Assembly (NCBI RefSeq): GCF_004153195.1
Contig: NZ_SEMC01000002.1
Coordinates: 1-64,000 of the forward strand
Source: Sporolactobacillus sp. THM19-2
GTDB taxonomy: Bacteria; Bacillota; Bacilli; Bacillales; Sporolactobacillaceae
Reading direction: 5' to 3'
DNA length: 64,000 bases
Part shown: positions 18,005 through 27,508 of the stretch, in pieces
How positions within the stretch are numbered: the first letter of the stretch is position 1
Layout of the letters: each line of letters starts with the position of its first letter
Program-made: the position numbers and the translations under genes
Notes under the pieces: model-generated
What the model was told of the DNA's origin: nothing
Seen by the model: the letters and a program-made list of their open reading frames with translations, nothing else
Database searches by the model: none

Positions 18005-19327
18005 TCAGCTAATTAACTCAGATGTCTGATTGGGACGTCCAATGGAGTAGTATTCCAGATGGGCTTGTTTTACCGCATCTAGTGGGTAGCAATTCCGTCC
18101 GTCAAACACAACCGGCTCTCTCAGTAGTTGTTTGTACTTTTCCAAATCAATTTCTTTCACATCCGGCCAGTCCGTCAAAATCAAGGCAAAGTCAGAACCT
18201 CGCAAAGCAGCCTCGAGATTTATCGTATAATCAATATTCTCTTTAATCTGTTTCCTTGCATTCTCCACTGCAATCGGGTCATAAGCAATGACGTTTGCGT
18301 CTGCTTTGACAAGTTCTGGAATCATGACTAATGCAGGTGATTCTCTCAGGTCATCTGTGAACGGTTTGAAGGCCAGTCCAAGAACAGCAACACGTTTTCC
18401 CCTCAGGTTGCCGCCGAATCGGTCAAGAATTTTGTCGAGCAGAATGACTTGCTGCTTGTTGTTGACTTCGATGACCGACTTTAGAAGGTTAAACTCATGA
18501 TGATGGTTGCCGGCAAGTTGGACCAGGGCGTTCGTGTCCTTTGGGAAACAGGAACCGCCGTAGCCAATTCCAGCCTTGAGAAAGTCGGGACCAATGCGAT
18601 GATCGTAGCCCATGCCCCTCGCGACATTCTCGACATTAGCACCGAGTGTGTCGCAGATATTGGCAATCTCATTGATGAAACTGATTTTGGTTGCCAGGAA
18701 CGCATTTGACGCGTACTTAATCATTTCCGCACTGGAGATATCGGTCTTCAGAATAGGCATATCAAAAGGTTTGTTGACCTCTGCCAGAACATCAGCCGTT
18801 TCAGGATCTTCGGCCCCGATAACGATTCGGTCGCCATGGAAGGTGTCCTTGACAGCAGAACCTTCACGGAGAAATTCGGGGTTGGAGGCGATTTTTACTT
18901 GAACGCCGTTATGTGTATGGGCGTTGATGACCTTTTTAATATGAAAGTTTGTACCGACGGGAACCGTACTCTTGATCACAACAATTGTGTCCTCTGTGAT
19001 GTTTTCTGCGATATCTTTTGCCGCCTGTTCGACGTAATCAAGATTGGCGGACCCGTCGGTACGTTTCGGCGTGCCGACTGCGATATAGACGACGTCCGCC
19101 CCGTCCAAACCTTCTTTATGTATTGAAGTAAACGATAAGCGTTGTGCAGCCATATTCTTCTTCATCAGTTCTTCAAGACCAGGTTCATAGATCGTTGGCG
19201 TGCCCTGACTGAGTGTTTTTACTTTCTCTGGATCTACATCGATGCAAGTCACCGTATGTCCAATTTCAGAAAGGGCCACTCCGGTAACAAGCCCGACATA
19301 TCCTGTGCCAATTACAGCGATTTTCAT
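18005..19327 (-). CDS. ugd: UDP-glucose 6-dehydrogenase
   Basis: The 440-residue protein begins MKIAVIGTGYVGLVTGVALS, the NAD-binding Rossmann motif. It carries KSTVPVGT in the linker and GIGYGGSCFPKDTNAL with the catalytic Cys. Length and domain order (NAD domain, dimer helix, UDP-binding domain) are standard. The enzyme oxidises UDP-glucose to UDP-glucuronate with two NAD. In Firmicutes, TuaD/Ugd proteins are often activated by the CpsD-type tyrosine kinase encoded next door; that is known for relatives, not shown here. A GGGGGAAG site precedes the ATG. Substrate would come from the GalU encoded at 48 kb. Confidence 0.93.
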   Translation of the reverse strand: MKIAVIGTGYVGLVTGVALSEIGHTVTCIDVDPEKVKTLSQGTPTIYEPGLEELMKKNMAAQRLSFTSIHKEGLDGADVVYIAVGTPKRTDGSANLDYVEQAAKDIAENITEDTIVVIKSTVPVGTNFHIKKVINAHTHNGVQVKIASNPEFLREGSAVKDTFHGDRIVIGAEDPETADVLAEVNKPFDMPILKTDISSAEMIKYASNAFLATKISFINEIANICDTLGANVENVARGMGYDHRIGPDFLKAGIGYGGSCFPKDTNALVQLAGNHHHEFNLLKSVIEVNNKQQVILLDKILDRFGGNLRGKRVAVLGLAFKPFTDDLRESPALVMIPELVKADANVIAYDPIAVENARKQIKENIDYTINLEAALRGSDFALILTDWPDVKEIDLEKYKQLLREPVVFDGRNCYPLDAVKQAHLEYYSIGRPNQTSELIS

Positions 19328-19343
19328 CTTATCTTCCCCCTGA

Positions 19344-20111
19344 CTAAAAGATCCCGAAAAATTTCTTTTCTTTTATTTCAACCGGTTCCTCTCGATTGAC
19401 GAGCTCCCCATTAATGAGCAGTTCCGCGTTTTCTCTGAAAGTATGGGGTAGCTCTCTACCAAACTGTTTCTTTAACTCAATAAAAGCCTCCTGCATATGA
19501 AAGGGGCGAGCCGTGACGTTATGCGCGTCTGATGCAACGAATTGAGACAAATTGTTTTCAATAAACTGCAGGGTTCGCTTTTTGACTTTCTTCCCCTCTT
19601 TGCCAATCAAACTGGACGCTGTAACCTGAGACAGTGCCCCATCTGTGATAAAGTTGTAGAGGATCTCCGGATGTTCAAAAATTTCCTGATTGCGTTCCGG
19701 ATGGACGATTACGGGCGTGATCCCTTTGACCTGCAGATCAAAGAAAAGCTGCTGGGCATATCTTGGAACATGGTGGGTTGGAAATTCGACGAGGATGTAT
19801 TTCTTGTTATCATTGACCGTCACCAGTTCCGCTTCCGAATCCGGGTCAGCCATTTCGCCGAATATGCGCGGTTCCTGACCGGGAAGGACGGTTAAGCCTA
19901 TCTGGTTCTGTTCAAAGAGTTGGTTCAATGTTTTGACCATATTTATAATGGAGGGCTTTGGGTTATCCCAGTGCCGGTTACGGTGATGCGGTGTGGCGAC
20001 AATCTGAGTGATGCCTTCGGCCACCGCCTGTCTGGCCATGGCCAGCGAAACCTGTTCATCAGCAGCTCCGTCGTCAATGCCCGGAAGGATATGGCAATGT
20101 ATATCAATCAT
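19344..20111 (-). CDS. cpsB: CpsB/YwqE-type tyrosine-protein phosphatase
   Basis: The 255-residue protein starts MIDIHCHILPGIDDGAADEQ, the PHP-domain metal site. It continues with IVATPHHRNRHWDN, FPTHHVPRYAQQLFFDLQVK, HPERNQEI and FVASDAHN, all conserved metal-binding segments of the CpsB/CapC/YwqE family. These manganese-dependent phosphatases remove phosphate from the tyrosine-rich tail of the CpsD kinase and so control polysaccharide export. It follows cpsD and precedes ugd in one transcription direction. A GGAGAGGAGAGGAG stretch provides a strong ribosome site. Confidence 0.92.
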   Translation of the reverse strand: MIDIHCHILPGIDDGAADEQVSLAMARQAVAEGITQIVATPHHRNRHWDNPKPSIINMVKTLNQLFEQNQIGLTVLPGQEPRIFGEMADPDSEAELVTVNDNKKYILVEFPTHHVPRYAQQLFFDLQVKGITPVIVHPERNQEIFEHPEILYNFITDGALSQVTASSLIGKEGKKVKKRTLQFIENNLSQFVASDAHNVTARPFHMQEAFIELKKQFGRELPHTFRENAELLINGELVNREEPVEIKEKKFFGIF

Positions 20112-20161
20112 TTACTCCTCTCCTCTCCATGTCGTATTTTTAAAAAGCAGGTAAAACCACA

Positions 20162-20857
20162 TTAATCATTGCCATAATAATAATAGTAATGACTGTCGGA
20201 TTTGGATATTGGTTTACCATTTAAGACGACGCCAAGAACTTTCGCTTTCGCTTTGGAAAGCAGGTCTTTGGCCTTCAGTGCGGCTTCCTTTTCTGTCTCT
20301 CCGCTCCGTACCACCAGTACGGTTCCATCACAGAGATTAGCCAGAATCTGGGCATCCGTTACAGCCAGTACCGGAGGCGTATCAATAATGACCGTATCAA
20401 AAAGCGTGAGTGCATGCTTGATAAAGCTGTCCATGACTACAGAACTGAGGAGTTCTGCAGGATTCGGCGGAATCGGACCGCTCGTCAGAACATAGAGATT
20501 TTCGACCTCTGTTTTCTGGATGGTCTCATCAAAAGTCGTCCGTTTGGTCAGCAGGGTGGTCAGGCCCTGTGTATTGATCAGGCGGAACGTATAATGCATG
20601 GTCGGTTTTCGCATGTCTGCGTCAATCAGCAGGACGCGTTTGCCCTGTTGTGCCATCACTGTTGCCACATTGGCTGCTGTGGTTGACTTCCCCTCACCCG
20701 GGCCGGCTGAAGTAAACATGATCGTCTTCAGATCACTGTCGACATGGGAAAAGTCAATATTCGTCCGTATTGTCCGGTACTGTTCAGCAGTCGTAGACTT
20801 GGGCTTATAAAACGTGATCAGATGTCGCTGTTTTGATACAAATTTACTTCGCCTCAA
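20162..20857 (-). CDS. cpsD: CpsD/YwqD-type BY-kinase
   Basis: The 231-residue cytoplasmic kinase has MFTSAGPGEGKSTTAANVA (Walker A), LLIDADMRKPT (Walker A'), FDTVIIDTPPVL (Walker B) and a C-terminal tyrosine cluster, HYYYYYG, which is the autophosphorylation tail. It is the separate-kinase form typical of Firmicutes and needs the membrane protein CpsC for activation. The TTG start at 20857 overlaps the end of the cpsC gene by 14 bases and has a GAGGGGGAAG site. Together with cpsC and cpsB it should set chain length and export rate of the polysaccharide, and may phosphorylate Ugd. Confidence 0.93.
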   Translation of the reverse strand: MRRSKFVSKQRHLITFYKPKSTTAEQYRTIRTNIDFSHVDSDLKTIMFTSAGPGEGKSTTAANVATVMAQQGKRVLLIDADMRKPTMHYTFRLINTQGLTTLLTKRTTFDETIQKTEVENLYVLTSGPIPPNPAELLSSVVMDSFIKHALTLFDTVIIDTPPVLAVTDAQILANLCDGTVLVVRSGETEKEAALKAKDLLSKAKAKVLGVVLNGKPISKSDSHYYYYYGND

Positions 20858-21605
20858 CTCGGCTTCCCCCTCTCACATGATTGTGCGATGCGGCATGGGC
20901 GCCGGATCGGGATGTCTTCTCATGATGTGATTTAATTTCTGAGACAGCACCAAGTACCGGAAGGCCCAGCACCTGCTCAATATCTTCTTCTGTCTTAATC
21001 GTGTTATCCAGATATTCAAGCAGAAAAGCCAGCCCTACAGAAACCATCAGACCGACAACAAAAGCGATCGCCAGATTGATCATCGGCTTCGGTTTCACCG
21101 GATCTGCACTTCCCCCGACTGTTGCCGGTGCAAGAATGCTGACGTTATCCACATTCATCACTTTCTGCACCTGGGATTTAAAGGCGGTTGCGACATTATT
21201 CACAATTTTGACGGACTGTGACGGGCTGTCCGTTTCCGCTGTTAAGGTGAATGCCTGTGAATTTTGTTCCGTATTCACCGTCAGCATGCCTTTCAGTTCC
21301 TCGGCTGACATGTCCAGGTTCATTTTTTTAATGACCTGGTTCAGGACGGCAGGATTATTGATGATCACACTATAGGTATTGACCAGCTGTACGTTGGTCT
21401 GTACGGCATTACCCTGATATAAATTATTGTTGTTTGAATTCGCTTGATTGACAAGGATCTGCGTTGATGCGTCATATTTCGGTGTCATGATAAAGTAGGT
21501 GACTACTGCACTGGCTGTTACTGCCAGAAGTGTAATAATAAGTATAAGAGAGATTCTTTTTCTGAGTGTCTGAAAGATCTCTTTAAGGCTGATCGTCTCT
21601 TCCAT
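20844..21605 (-). CDS. cpsC: CpsC/YwqC-type chain-length regulator and kinase activator
   Basis: This protein of about 253 residues begins MEETISLKEIFQTLRKRISL, followed by a first membrane segment (LILIITLLAVTASAVVTYFI). An extracellular domain starts TPKYDASTQILVNQANSNNN. A Pro-rich KPKPMINLAIAFVVGLMVSV second membrane segment precedes a cytoplasmic tail that would contact CpsD. This is the Wzz/YveK layout. A longer frame reaches 21776, but the GGGGGAT ribosome site and family N-terminus fix the ATG at 21605. A -10-like promoter element lies 60 bases upstream. It regulates polymer length and activates the kinase. Confidence 0.9.
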   Translation of the reverse strand: MEETISLKEIFQTLRKRISLILIITLLAVTASAVVTYFIMTPKYDASTQILVNQANSNNNNLYQGNAVQTNVQLVNTYSVIINNPAVLNQVIKKMNLDMSAEELKGMLTVNTEQNSQAFTLTAETDSPSQSVKIVNNVATAFKSQVQKVMNVDNVSILAPATVGGSADPVKPKPMINLAIAFVVGLMVSVGLAFLLEYLDNTIKTEEDIEQVLGLPVLGAVSEIKSHHEKTSRSGAHAASHNHVRGGSRVEAK

Positions 21606-21662
21606 AATATCCCCCAACACAAGAGTAATAGTTTCTGTCTGAAAGAATTTAAAGCTAATCGT

Positions 21663-21668
21663 ATTATA
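21663..21668 (-). promoter_or_regulatory. Extended -10 promoter element before cpsC
   Basis: On the minus strand the sequence reads TATGCTATAATAC, a perfect TATAAT with the TGN extension. No good -35 box stands 17 bases upstream, as is usual for extended -10 promoters. It is 58 bases from the cpsC start codon and downstream of the priming-transferase gene, so cpsC-cpsD-cpsB-ugd may have their own start. Confidence 0.5.
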
Positions 21669-21835
21669 GCATAGATTCTGTCGGGCAATGATTATCTTCA
21701 AAACATTTAGCAGCAGGAATTTGGGATCAGCTTCTGTTACTAAAGTACCGGTAATTATAACACAGGTAGGCTTCATCTGAATAAACAGTTTGTGGAAAAT
21801 TCATATGTACTCATACCGGTAAATACGGTAACCTC

Positions 21836-22531
21836 TTAATACGCATCTTTTGATCCCTTCAGCAAGGTAAAGGTTTTTAATATAATTTTAAGATCCAGGG
21901 ACACACATCTGTGTTCAATATAGTCGATATCCAGTTCGACCATTTTTTTAAATCCGACATTACTTCTGCCACTGACCTGCCACAGACCCGTGCAGCCCGG
22001 CACAACCAGCAGCCGCTGTTTGTCATAATTTGTATAGTTCTTCACTTCTTTAGGGAGCGGAGGCCGTGGACCGACCAGACTCATATCTCCTTTTAACACA
22101 TTAACCAGTTGGGGGAGTTCATCCAGACTGGTTTTCCGGATAAAGTGACCGATTCTTGTCACTCTGGGGTCGTGCTTCATTTTAAACATGGCCCCTGTCG
22201 TATCGTTTTTATCGAGGAGTTTGTTCAGTAACTGTTCGGCGTTACTGACCATAGAACGAAACTTGTAAATATAAAACAGCCGGCCGTTTTTACCAACCCG
22301 CACCTGTTTAAATATAATTTTCCCTTTTGGGTCGTCCAGCTTGATCAGCAGGCCAATAATGAGATAAACAGGGAAAAGTAAAACAAGTCCAATTAAAGAA
22401 CCGGCAATATCTGTAAGTCTCTTAACCCGAAAATAAAGGGGTTTCTCTTTTATTTTCACCCGGCCGGAAGTATGTATCTCTTCTTGTTTAAATAGTTGAT
22501 CTTCTCCAATGGATGGTTTAATGATTGCCAT
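21836..22531 (-). CDS. Undecaprenyl-phosphate sugar phosphotransferase (priming transferase)
   Basis: This protein of about 231 residues has one N-terminal hydrophobic hairpin (LTDIAGSLIGLVLLFPVYLI). The catalytic domain follows: FKQVRVGKNGRLFYIYKFRS, RKTSLDELPQLVNVLKGDMS, LVGPRPPLPKEV and PGCTGLWQVSGRSNVGF. This is the short polyprenyl-phosphate hexose-1-phosphate transferase family (WbaP/CpsE C-terminal type). It puts the first sugar phosphate on undecaprenyl phosphate at the membrane. The ATG at 22531 with GAGGTG six bases ahead is preferred over the GTG at 22540. It is the first gene of locus 1. A near relative at 47356 starts locus 2. Confidence 0.92.
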   Translation of the reverse strand: MAIIKPSIGEDQLFKQEEIHTSGRVKIKEKPLYFRVKRLTDIAGSLIGLVLLFPVYLIIGLLIKLDDPKGKIIFKQVRVGKNGRLFYIYKFRSMVSNAEQLLNKLLDKNDTTGAMFKMKHDPRVTRIGHFIRKTSLDELPQLVNVLKGDMSLVGPRPPLPKEVKNYTNYDKQRLLVVPGCTGLWQVSGRSNVGFKKMVELDIDYIEHRCVSLDLKIILKTFTLLKGSKDAY

Positions 22532-22679
22532 AATATTCACCTCATCAAGCTATAACTGTAAACTGGCGGTCAGCAGGAATGTAATGTAGCGGACCATTCG
22601 ATGGGCTATTTTTTAATTGTTCGTGACCGTCTCTCATATTCAGTTGTGTCCAATGAAAGCGAGCAAATCATACCAACTT

Positions 22680-22757
22680 TATCAAAAACGCACGAAATAT
22701 ATGTTTCTTTTTACATATTTGTCAGGATAACAGTATTATAGCACAGTTTATGGCGAG
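22680..22757 (-). promoter_or_regulatory. Locus 1 promoter region, duplicated at 31464-31535
   Basis: The minus strand contains ACTGTGCTATAATACTG with a TATAAT at 22735-22740 and a TGN extension, about 200 bases before the priming-transferase start. The block from TATCAAAAACGCA (22680) through the -10 box to the ATGGCG-like bases recurs with few changes at 31464-31535. The leader between promoter and gene (22541-22679) holds no gene and no riboswitch I recognise. Confidence 0.55.
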
Positions 22758-22781
22758 CAAAAGCGAGATTCTGATTATTAA

Positions 22782-22818
22782 AAAAATACCGGAGCGCATT
22801 TTTTTCTGCTCTCCGGTC
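22782..22818 (-). terminator. Rho-independent terminator after the S8 protease
   Basis: On the minus strand CCGGAG and CTCCGG pair around a loop, and a run of T's follows (TATTTTTTT). It lies about 45 bases beyond the stop codon of the protease gene and separates it from the locus 1 promoter. Confidence 0.7.
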
Positions 22819-22861
22819 ATTTGATCAGTGCTTAGTCTCTCGCCAGCCATTTTCTCACGGA

Positions 22862-25800
22862 TTAGCGCGTGATTTTTATCGTGCGGGTGATTGAGTCGTT
22901 TTTGCCGCGATTGTCTGTCACGGTCAGTCTGACGTTGTATTTGCCTTTCTTCGTGAATTGATGGGTAGCCGTTTCCCCTTCGGCCGTGCCGCCGTCGCCG
23001 AATGTCCAGGCGTACGTGACCAGGCGCCCGTCCGGATCCAAAGACGCCGAGGCGTCAAAGGTGACGACTTTGTTTTTCTTCGCTTTGGCAGGCGCATCGA
23101 ACTGTGCGACCGGCTTTTCGTTCGGGATATTGATGAAAAGTTTACCGGCAGCGGTCTGACGCGTCTCGTTACCGTAGGCATCCCTTGCTTTAACCTCAAT
23201 CTGCGCGCCATCGGCGGTGAGGTTTGAGGTGGCTGTCCAGTAGCCCACGTAATGCCCTGCTGAAGTTTCAGTTAGCGGCAGTTCATTCGCTTCATGAGTG
23301 GTTCGGGCTCTCGTGTTGGTCAGCGGTGCCTGAATCACAAAGGTGCTTTCCAGACCCGGCTCACTGTCGAAGGCCACTTTCACCGTCTGGCCGGCATCCA
23401 GATAACGGTCTTCGTCCGGTTTCAAGTTTGTGATTTCCGGTGCGGTGAATTTCGCGTCGACGCGGATCGACCGGCTTTCTTCGTTTCCGGCTTTATCCTT
23501 AGCGACCACCTCGATGGTGTTGACTCCGCTGTCGAGCAGGATCCGTTTCGAATAGCCGTCGTCTTCTGTGACATCGGCGGTCTGTCCGTTGACCTTCACC
23601 GAGTCAAGATTGGCCTCATCCACCGTCCCGCTGACCGTGACGGCTTCACGGTTGGTCTTGGATCCATCTGCCGGGCTGTCAATCGTCAGACCCGGTTTCG
23701 TCTGATCCAGGAAGACGGTCACCGGTGCTGACGGATCGGTGGTGCCGTTGTCGGTGGAAGCCGTCGCTGTAATCTCGTTCTCGCCTGTCTGAAGGGCGAC
23801 GTCTGAAGCAAACGTCCCGTCTTCGGCAGATGTGGTCTCCGCCACTTTTTCTCCATGATTAAGCAGATTGACCGTTGTTGCCGGCGCTGTTTTCCCTTCA
23901 ACGGATACCCTTTCCTGATTCGTGTAGATGTTCGTCGCTGGCGCGGTGATCACCGGTACACTGACTTCATAGCTGACGGTCGAGCGGATCATATAGTTGC
24001 CCTCTTCGGCAGGTGACGGCGCCCAGCTACCTGATACCAGCTGCCAGCTGCGGCCCGCGTTCGTCCCGTCTTCATCGGTCGCGAGCCCCGGCGCCTGTGT
24101 ATTGACATCCGTCTGAATGTAGACCATATAGAAATCGCCGTGGACCAGTATCCCTTTATCGGAGAGATTGACCCGCGTCCATGATCCATCCCGGAGTGCC
24201 GTCGCATCGACCGGACCGGCAAGCAGGTTGCCCGGCGCACCGTCCGGACCGGTAGCATCATACACGGCGACCTTGAAGTCCGTGCCGCCCGGTACCGGCC
24301 ATTCATCCGTCCAGAACCGGAACAGCCCGCCTGTTACCATGGCCGTGTCCTGCCCCTCAGCGAGTGACATTTTCACCGCCCAGCCGTTTCCGGCGTCATA
24401 GAAGGCATGGGCATTTTCTGCTGTGCCATCATCATAGCCGATTTCGCCCGGATAGCCGATGAAGGGTTCCAGAGCGACATTTTTCTCCGTCGATTCATTA
24501 CCCGCCACGGTGACCTGAACGTCGCCGGCGTAATAATTCGGGGCACCGACATGCAGCGTATAGGTTCCCTCATAGACCGTTAATTCGAAATGCCCGTTGC
24601 TGTCCGTCTGCACCGGCGCGATGTTCGCGTCTTCCATAACCTGGACGGTCGCGCCGGAAACGGGGGCGCCTGTGGCGTCATTCGTGATCGTACCGGTAAT
24701 GGTGCCCTGCGGGATCGGCTGAAGCATGAAACTGGATTCCGTCGTCCCGTCACGGGTAATCTCTACCGTTTGTGCCTGCGATGCAAAGCCATATCTCTCG
24801 GCTTTCACGGTGTACGTCCCCGCCGCGTGCCGCATCGCATAACTGCCGTCCGCCGGATTAGTGGACACCGCACGTCCCGTTTCCAGAACCGTGACTGTCG
24901 CGTCAAGCGGCAGCGCGTTTGTCTCTGCCGCCGGAGCGGATTTTAACGAACGGGACTCAATCGACGGCAGCCGGACATTTTTCACTTTCTGCGGTTGGAT
25001 CGTCTTCGGATCTACCGGCTTTTTACTGCTCAGTGATGGTGCATCGGCCTGCTTCCCGGCTCCGGCCAGGCCGAGCGTCGCCTTCGTCGCGCCGGTTGCC
25101 GCTGTATCGGTCAGCGAGACATCATCAATATACCAGCCGGGTCGAACGACACTCGAATCGGTGCTGAGATTAAAACCGATAAAAATGTTCTGGCCGGCGT
25201 ATGCCGACAGGTCAACCGAAATATCTGACCAGCCGGACCCTGCCCCGGTGAAATCGGCGACCGATGTCCAGTTTTCCTGATCTGTTGAGACGAAAACCTG
25301 CCCGTGATCGTAATTGTTCTCGATCTCATACCAGTTTTTAAATTGCAGATAGCTCTGCCCCTCCGCTACGTGTACAGGAGGCATCAATAGTGTTGCGTTG
25401 GCATCATTGTCGTAATTCCCTTCCAGATTCGTGGCGTAGACCTTTTCACCTGATGCGGCCTGTTCCGGCCCGGAGGCGGGCACGCCCCATTCCCAGCTGT
25501 TCTGATCCCCATAGGACTGCCAGCCGGACGGGACGGATTCAAAGTCCTGTGAATAGCCCGTTGTGATTGGCGGGAGGACGGTGACCTCATAGGGATCGGA
25601 GTCGACTTCATTTCCACCAAAATCTGTGAGGTGCCACTTATAGGTCAGCGGGCCTTGTGCAAGATCGTCGCCCGGGATCGTTGCCTGATAAACGCCCTGG
25701 CGATAGTCCCCTTCTGTCTGCTCGCCTTCCACCGTCTGCCACGCTCCGTCAGCTATTTTATACTGAAGCTGGACGGACTGGATGCTGATATTGTCCTGAA

Positions 25801-27508
25801 CGCTGATCTGAAGCGGAAGCGCGACCCCTTCATACGTCTCGGAAACCGGTGTATGCTGATAGGCCGGCGCTTCCGTGTCCTCGCCTTCCTTCATGACTTG
25901 GCCGGTGAGCGTCCCGAGGCCGGTTGTGATCGATGTAACCGCTGAGAAGGCGTCGATGATCCCGGAGCCATAACCGTTATTCGGCGATTCCGGAAAGGTA
26001 CTGTCTGTCGCCGGTGTCGCCGTATCGACGATGATCTGTTCCAGTTCATCAACCGTCAGCGATGCATCCGCCGACAGCAGGAGCGCTGCCGTCCCGGCTA
26101 CATGCGGCGCGGCCATCGATGTTCCGCTGTACGTACCGTCATAAGCGCTGCCCGGTACAGATGAGTACACGTTGACGCCCGGCGCGGATACATCGGGCTT
26201 CGTTTCATCATACGGTGACGGCCCCTGCAGAGAGAACCCGGCCAGCTGGTCGCTACTGTCCGTGGCTCCGGCCGCGAACGCTTCCGGATAATTCGCCGGG
26301 GCCGCTACTGAACCCGGGCCACCCGGATTAAACAGGTCCGTGTTTCCCGCAGAAAATTCCGGGAAGATGTCGGCCGCACGCCAGTTCTGCACCATCGGCC
26401 GGTACCATTCATCAAGGCCAGGTCCGCCGCCCCATGAATTATTAACAATATCCGGGGCCATTTCCGGATGCGGATTGCCGGCAGCGTCTTTCGGCGCAAG
26501 AATCCATTCACCCGCCTCCAGCAGATCAACATCGGTCCCGCCATCCGGAGTAAACGCTTTTACAGAAATCCATCTGGCGCCTGGCGCGACGCCTATTTTA
26601 TGCGTCCCATCGTTTTCCGCGCCAACCATCGTCCCCATGGTGTGGGTTCCATGGCCGATATCATCATAGGGCGTCGATTCGCCGGCCACCGCATCAAACC
26701 AGTTGTATTCATTGTCCGGCTGATCCGGGCTGGCCGGATCATAGCCACGATATTTGCCCTGCAGCGCCGGGTGATCCCATTGCACGCCGGTATCAATGCT
26801 GGCAATCACAACACCTGTTCCGTCAATGCCCATTCCCCAGGCTGACGGAGCACCAATCCGCGCAACACCCCAGGCGACCTCATCATCCGTTGCCGTTTTT
26901 GCCTTTGCTTGTGACTTTGTTTTCGCTTTTGCTTCACCCGTTTCGCTGCCAGAGGTGATCGCTGTATTCGCTGTCAGTTGCCGGGTGCGGTTCGGCAGAA
27001 TTTTATCAACTTCAGCAAATGTCGCCAGCTTCTTCATCACGTCTTTCGTGCCGGTCACGGCGATGCCGTTTACGATATAGAAAGATTGATAGTTTTTGAC
27101 CAGGCCTTTTTTCTTTGCATCATCCAGATATTTGATGACGTTGGCCTGAGTTTCAGAAGCGGTCGTCCGCAACGTGCTGAGCACCGCGGATTTCTGTGCA
27201 AACTTCTTTTTCGCGGGCGTCATTTTTTGCTTACTCGCCAATTTTTTTGCATTGGCAGCTGCCTTTTTGGTATCCGCCTGTGTTTTAAATTTCACCAGGA
27301 ACGTTGCGTTCTTCTTTGACTGAAACACGTCATCCAGATCAGCACTGATTTTGTTTTTGGCTAAGGATGGCGCCTGTTCTTTCACAGATGTTTTTATCGG
27401 TATGGTCTTATCAAACACCGGGGCGGCCTGAACATATCCAGGCGTGAGCAATAAGAAACAAATCAGCACGCAAAGCGCTTGACCCCATTGACTTTTATGC
27501 ACGTTCAT
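22862..27508 (-). CDS. Secreted S8 serine peptidase, bacillopeptidase F-like, with C-terminal PKD domain
   Basis: The 1548-residue preproprotein opens with a signal peptide (about 1-28, ending YVQA) and an I9-type propeptide (FLVKFKTQADTKKAA, to about 180). A subtilisin domain follows with Asp239 (IASIDTG), His286 (GHGTHTMG), oxyanion Asn389 (SAGNTD) and Ser464 (GTSMAAPHVAG). After that come Ig-like modules, a jelly-roll segment (YSQDFESVPSGW to WYIDDVSL), two carboxypeptidase-regulatory-like repeats, two Ig-like glucodextranase-B modules and a final PKD domain (TFDASASLDPDGR, WTFGDGG). This is the bacillopeptidase F plan with extra C-terminal modules. No LPxTG anchor is seen. It is expected to be secreted and to degrade protein outside the cell. 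It lies alone between locus 1 and the rfb genes. Confidence 0.9.
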   Translation of the reverse strand: MNVHKSQWGQALCVLICFLLLTPGYVQAAPVFDKTIPIKTSVKEQAPSLAKNKISADLDDVFQSKKNATFLVKFKTQADTKKAAANAKKLASKQKMTPAKKKFAQKSAVLSTLRTTASETQANVIKYLDDAKKKGLVKNYQSFYIVNGIAVTGTKDVMKKLATFAEVDKILPNRTRQLTANTAITSGSETGEAKAKTKSQAKAKTATDDEVAWGVARIGAPSAWGMGIDGTGVVIASIDTGVQWDHPALQGKYRGYDPASPDQPDNEYNWFDAVAGESTPYDDIGHGTHTMGTMVGAENDGTHKIGVAPGARWISVKAFTPDGGTDVDLLEAGEWILAPKDAAGNPHPEMAPDIVNNSWGGGPGLDEWYRPMVQNWRAADIFPEFSAGNTDLFNPGGPGSVAAPANYPEAFAAGATDSSDQLAGFSLQGPSPYDETKPDVSAPGVNVYSSVPGSAYDGTYSGTSMAAPHVAGTAALLLSADASLTVDELEQIIVDTATPATDSTFPESPNNGYGSGIIDAFSAVTSITTGLGTLTGQVMKEGEDTEAPAYQHTPVSETYEGVALPLQISVQDNISIQSVQLQYKIADGAWQTVEGEQTEGDYRQGVYQATIPGDDLAQGPLTYKWHLTDFGGNEVDSDPYEVTVLPPITTGYSQDFESVPSGWQSYGDQNSWEWGVPASGPEQAASGEKVYATNLEGNYDNDANATLLMPPVHVAEGQSYLQFKNWYEIENNYDHGQVFVSTDQENWTSVADFTGAGSGWSDISVDLSAYAGQNIFIGFNLSTDSSVVRPGWYIDDVSLTDTAATGATKATLGLAGAGKQADAPSLSSKKPVDPKTIQPQKVKNVRLPSIESRSLKSAPAAETNALPLDATVTVLETGRAVSTNPADGSYAMRHAAGTYTVKAERYGFASQAQTVEITRDGTTESSFMLQPIPQGTITGTITNDATGAPVSGATVQVMEDANIAPVQTDSNGHFELTVYEGTYTLHVGAPNYYAGDVQVTVAGNESTEKNVALEPFIGYPGEIGYDDGTAENAHAFYDAGNGWAVKMSLAEGQDTAMVTGGLFRFWTDEWPVPGGTDFKVAVYDATGPDGAPGNLLAGPVDATALRDGSWTRVNLSDKGILVHGDFYMVYIQTDVNTQAPGLATDEDGTNAGRSWQLVSGSWAPSPAEEGNYMIRSTVSYEVSVPVITAPATNIYTNQERVSVEGKTAPATTVNLLNHGEKVAETTSAEDGTFASDVALQTGENEITATASTDNGTTDPSAPVTVFLDQTKPGLTIDSPADGSKTNREAVTVSGTVDEANLDSVKVNGQTADVTEDDGYSKRILLDSGVNTIEVVAKDKAGNEESRSIRVDAKFTAPEITNLKPDEDRYLDAGQTVKVAFDSEPGLESTFVIQAPLTNTRARTTHEANELPLTETSAGHYVGYWTATSNLTADGAQIEVKARDAYGNETRQTAAGKLFINIPNEKPVAQFDAPAKAKKNKVVTFDASASLDPDGRLVTYAWTFGDGGTAEGETATHQFTKKGKYNVRLTVTDNRGKNDSITRTIKITR

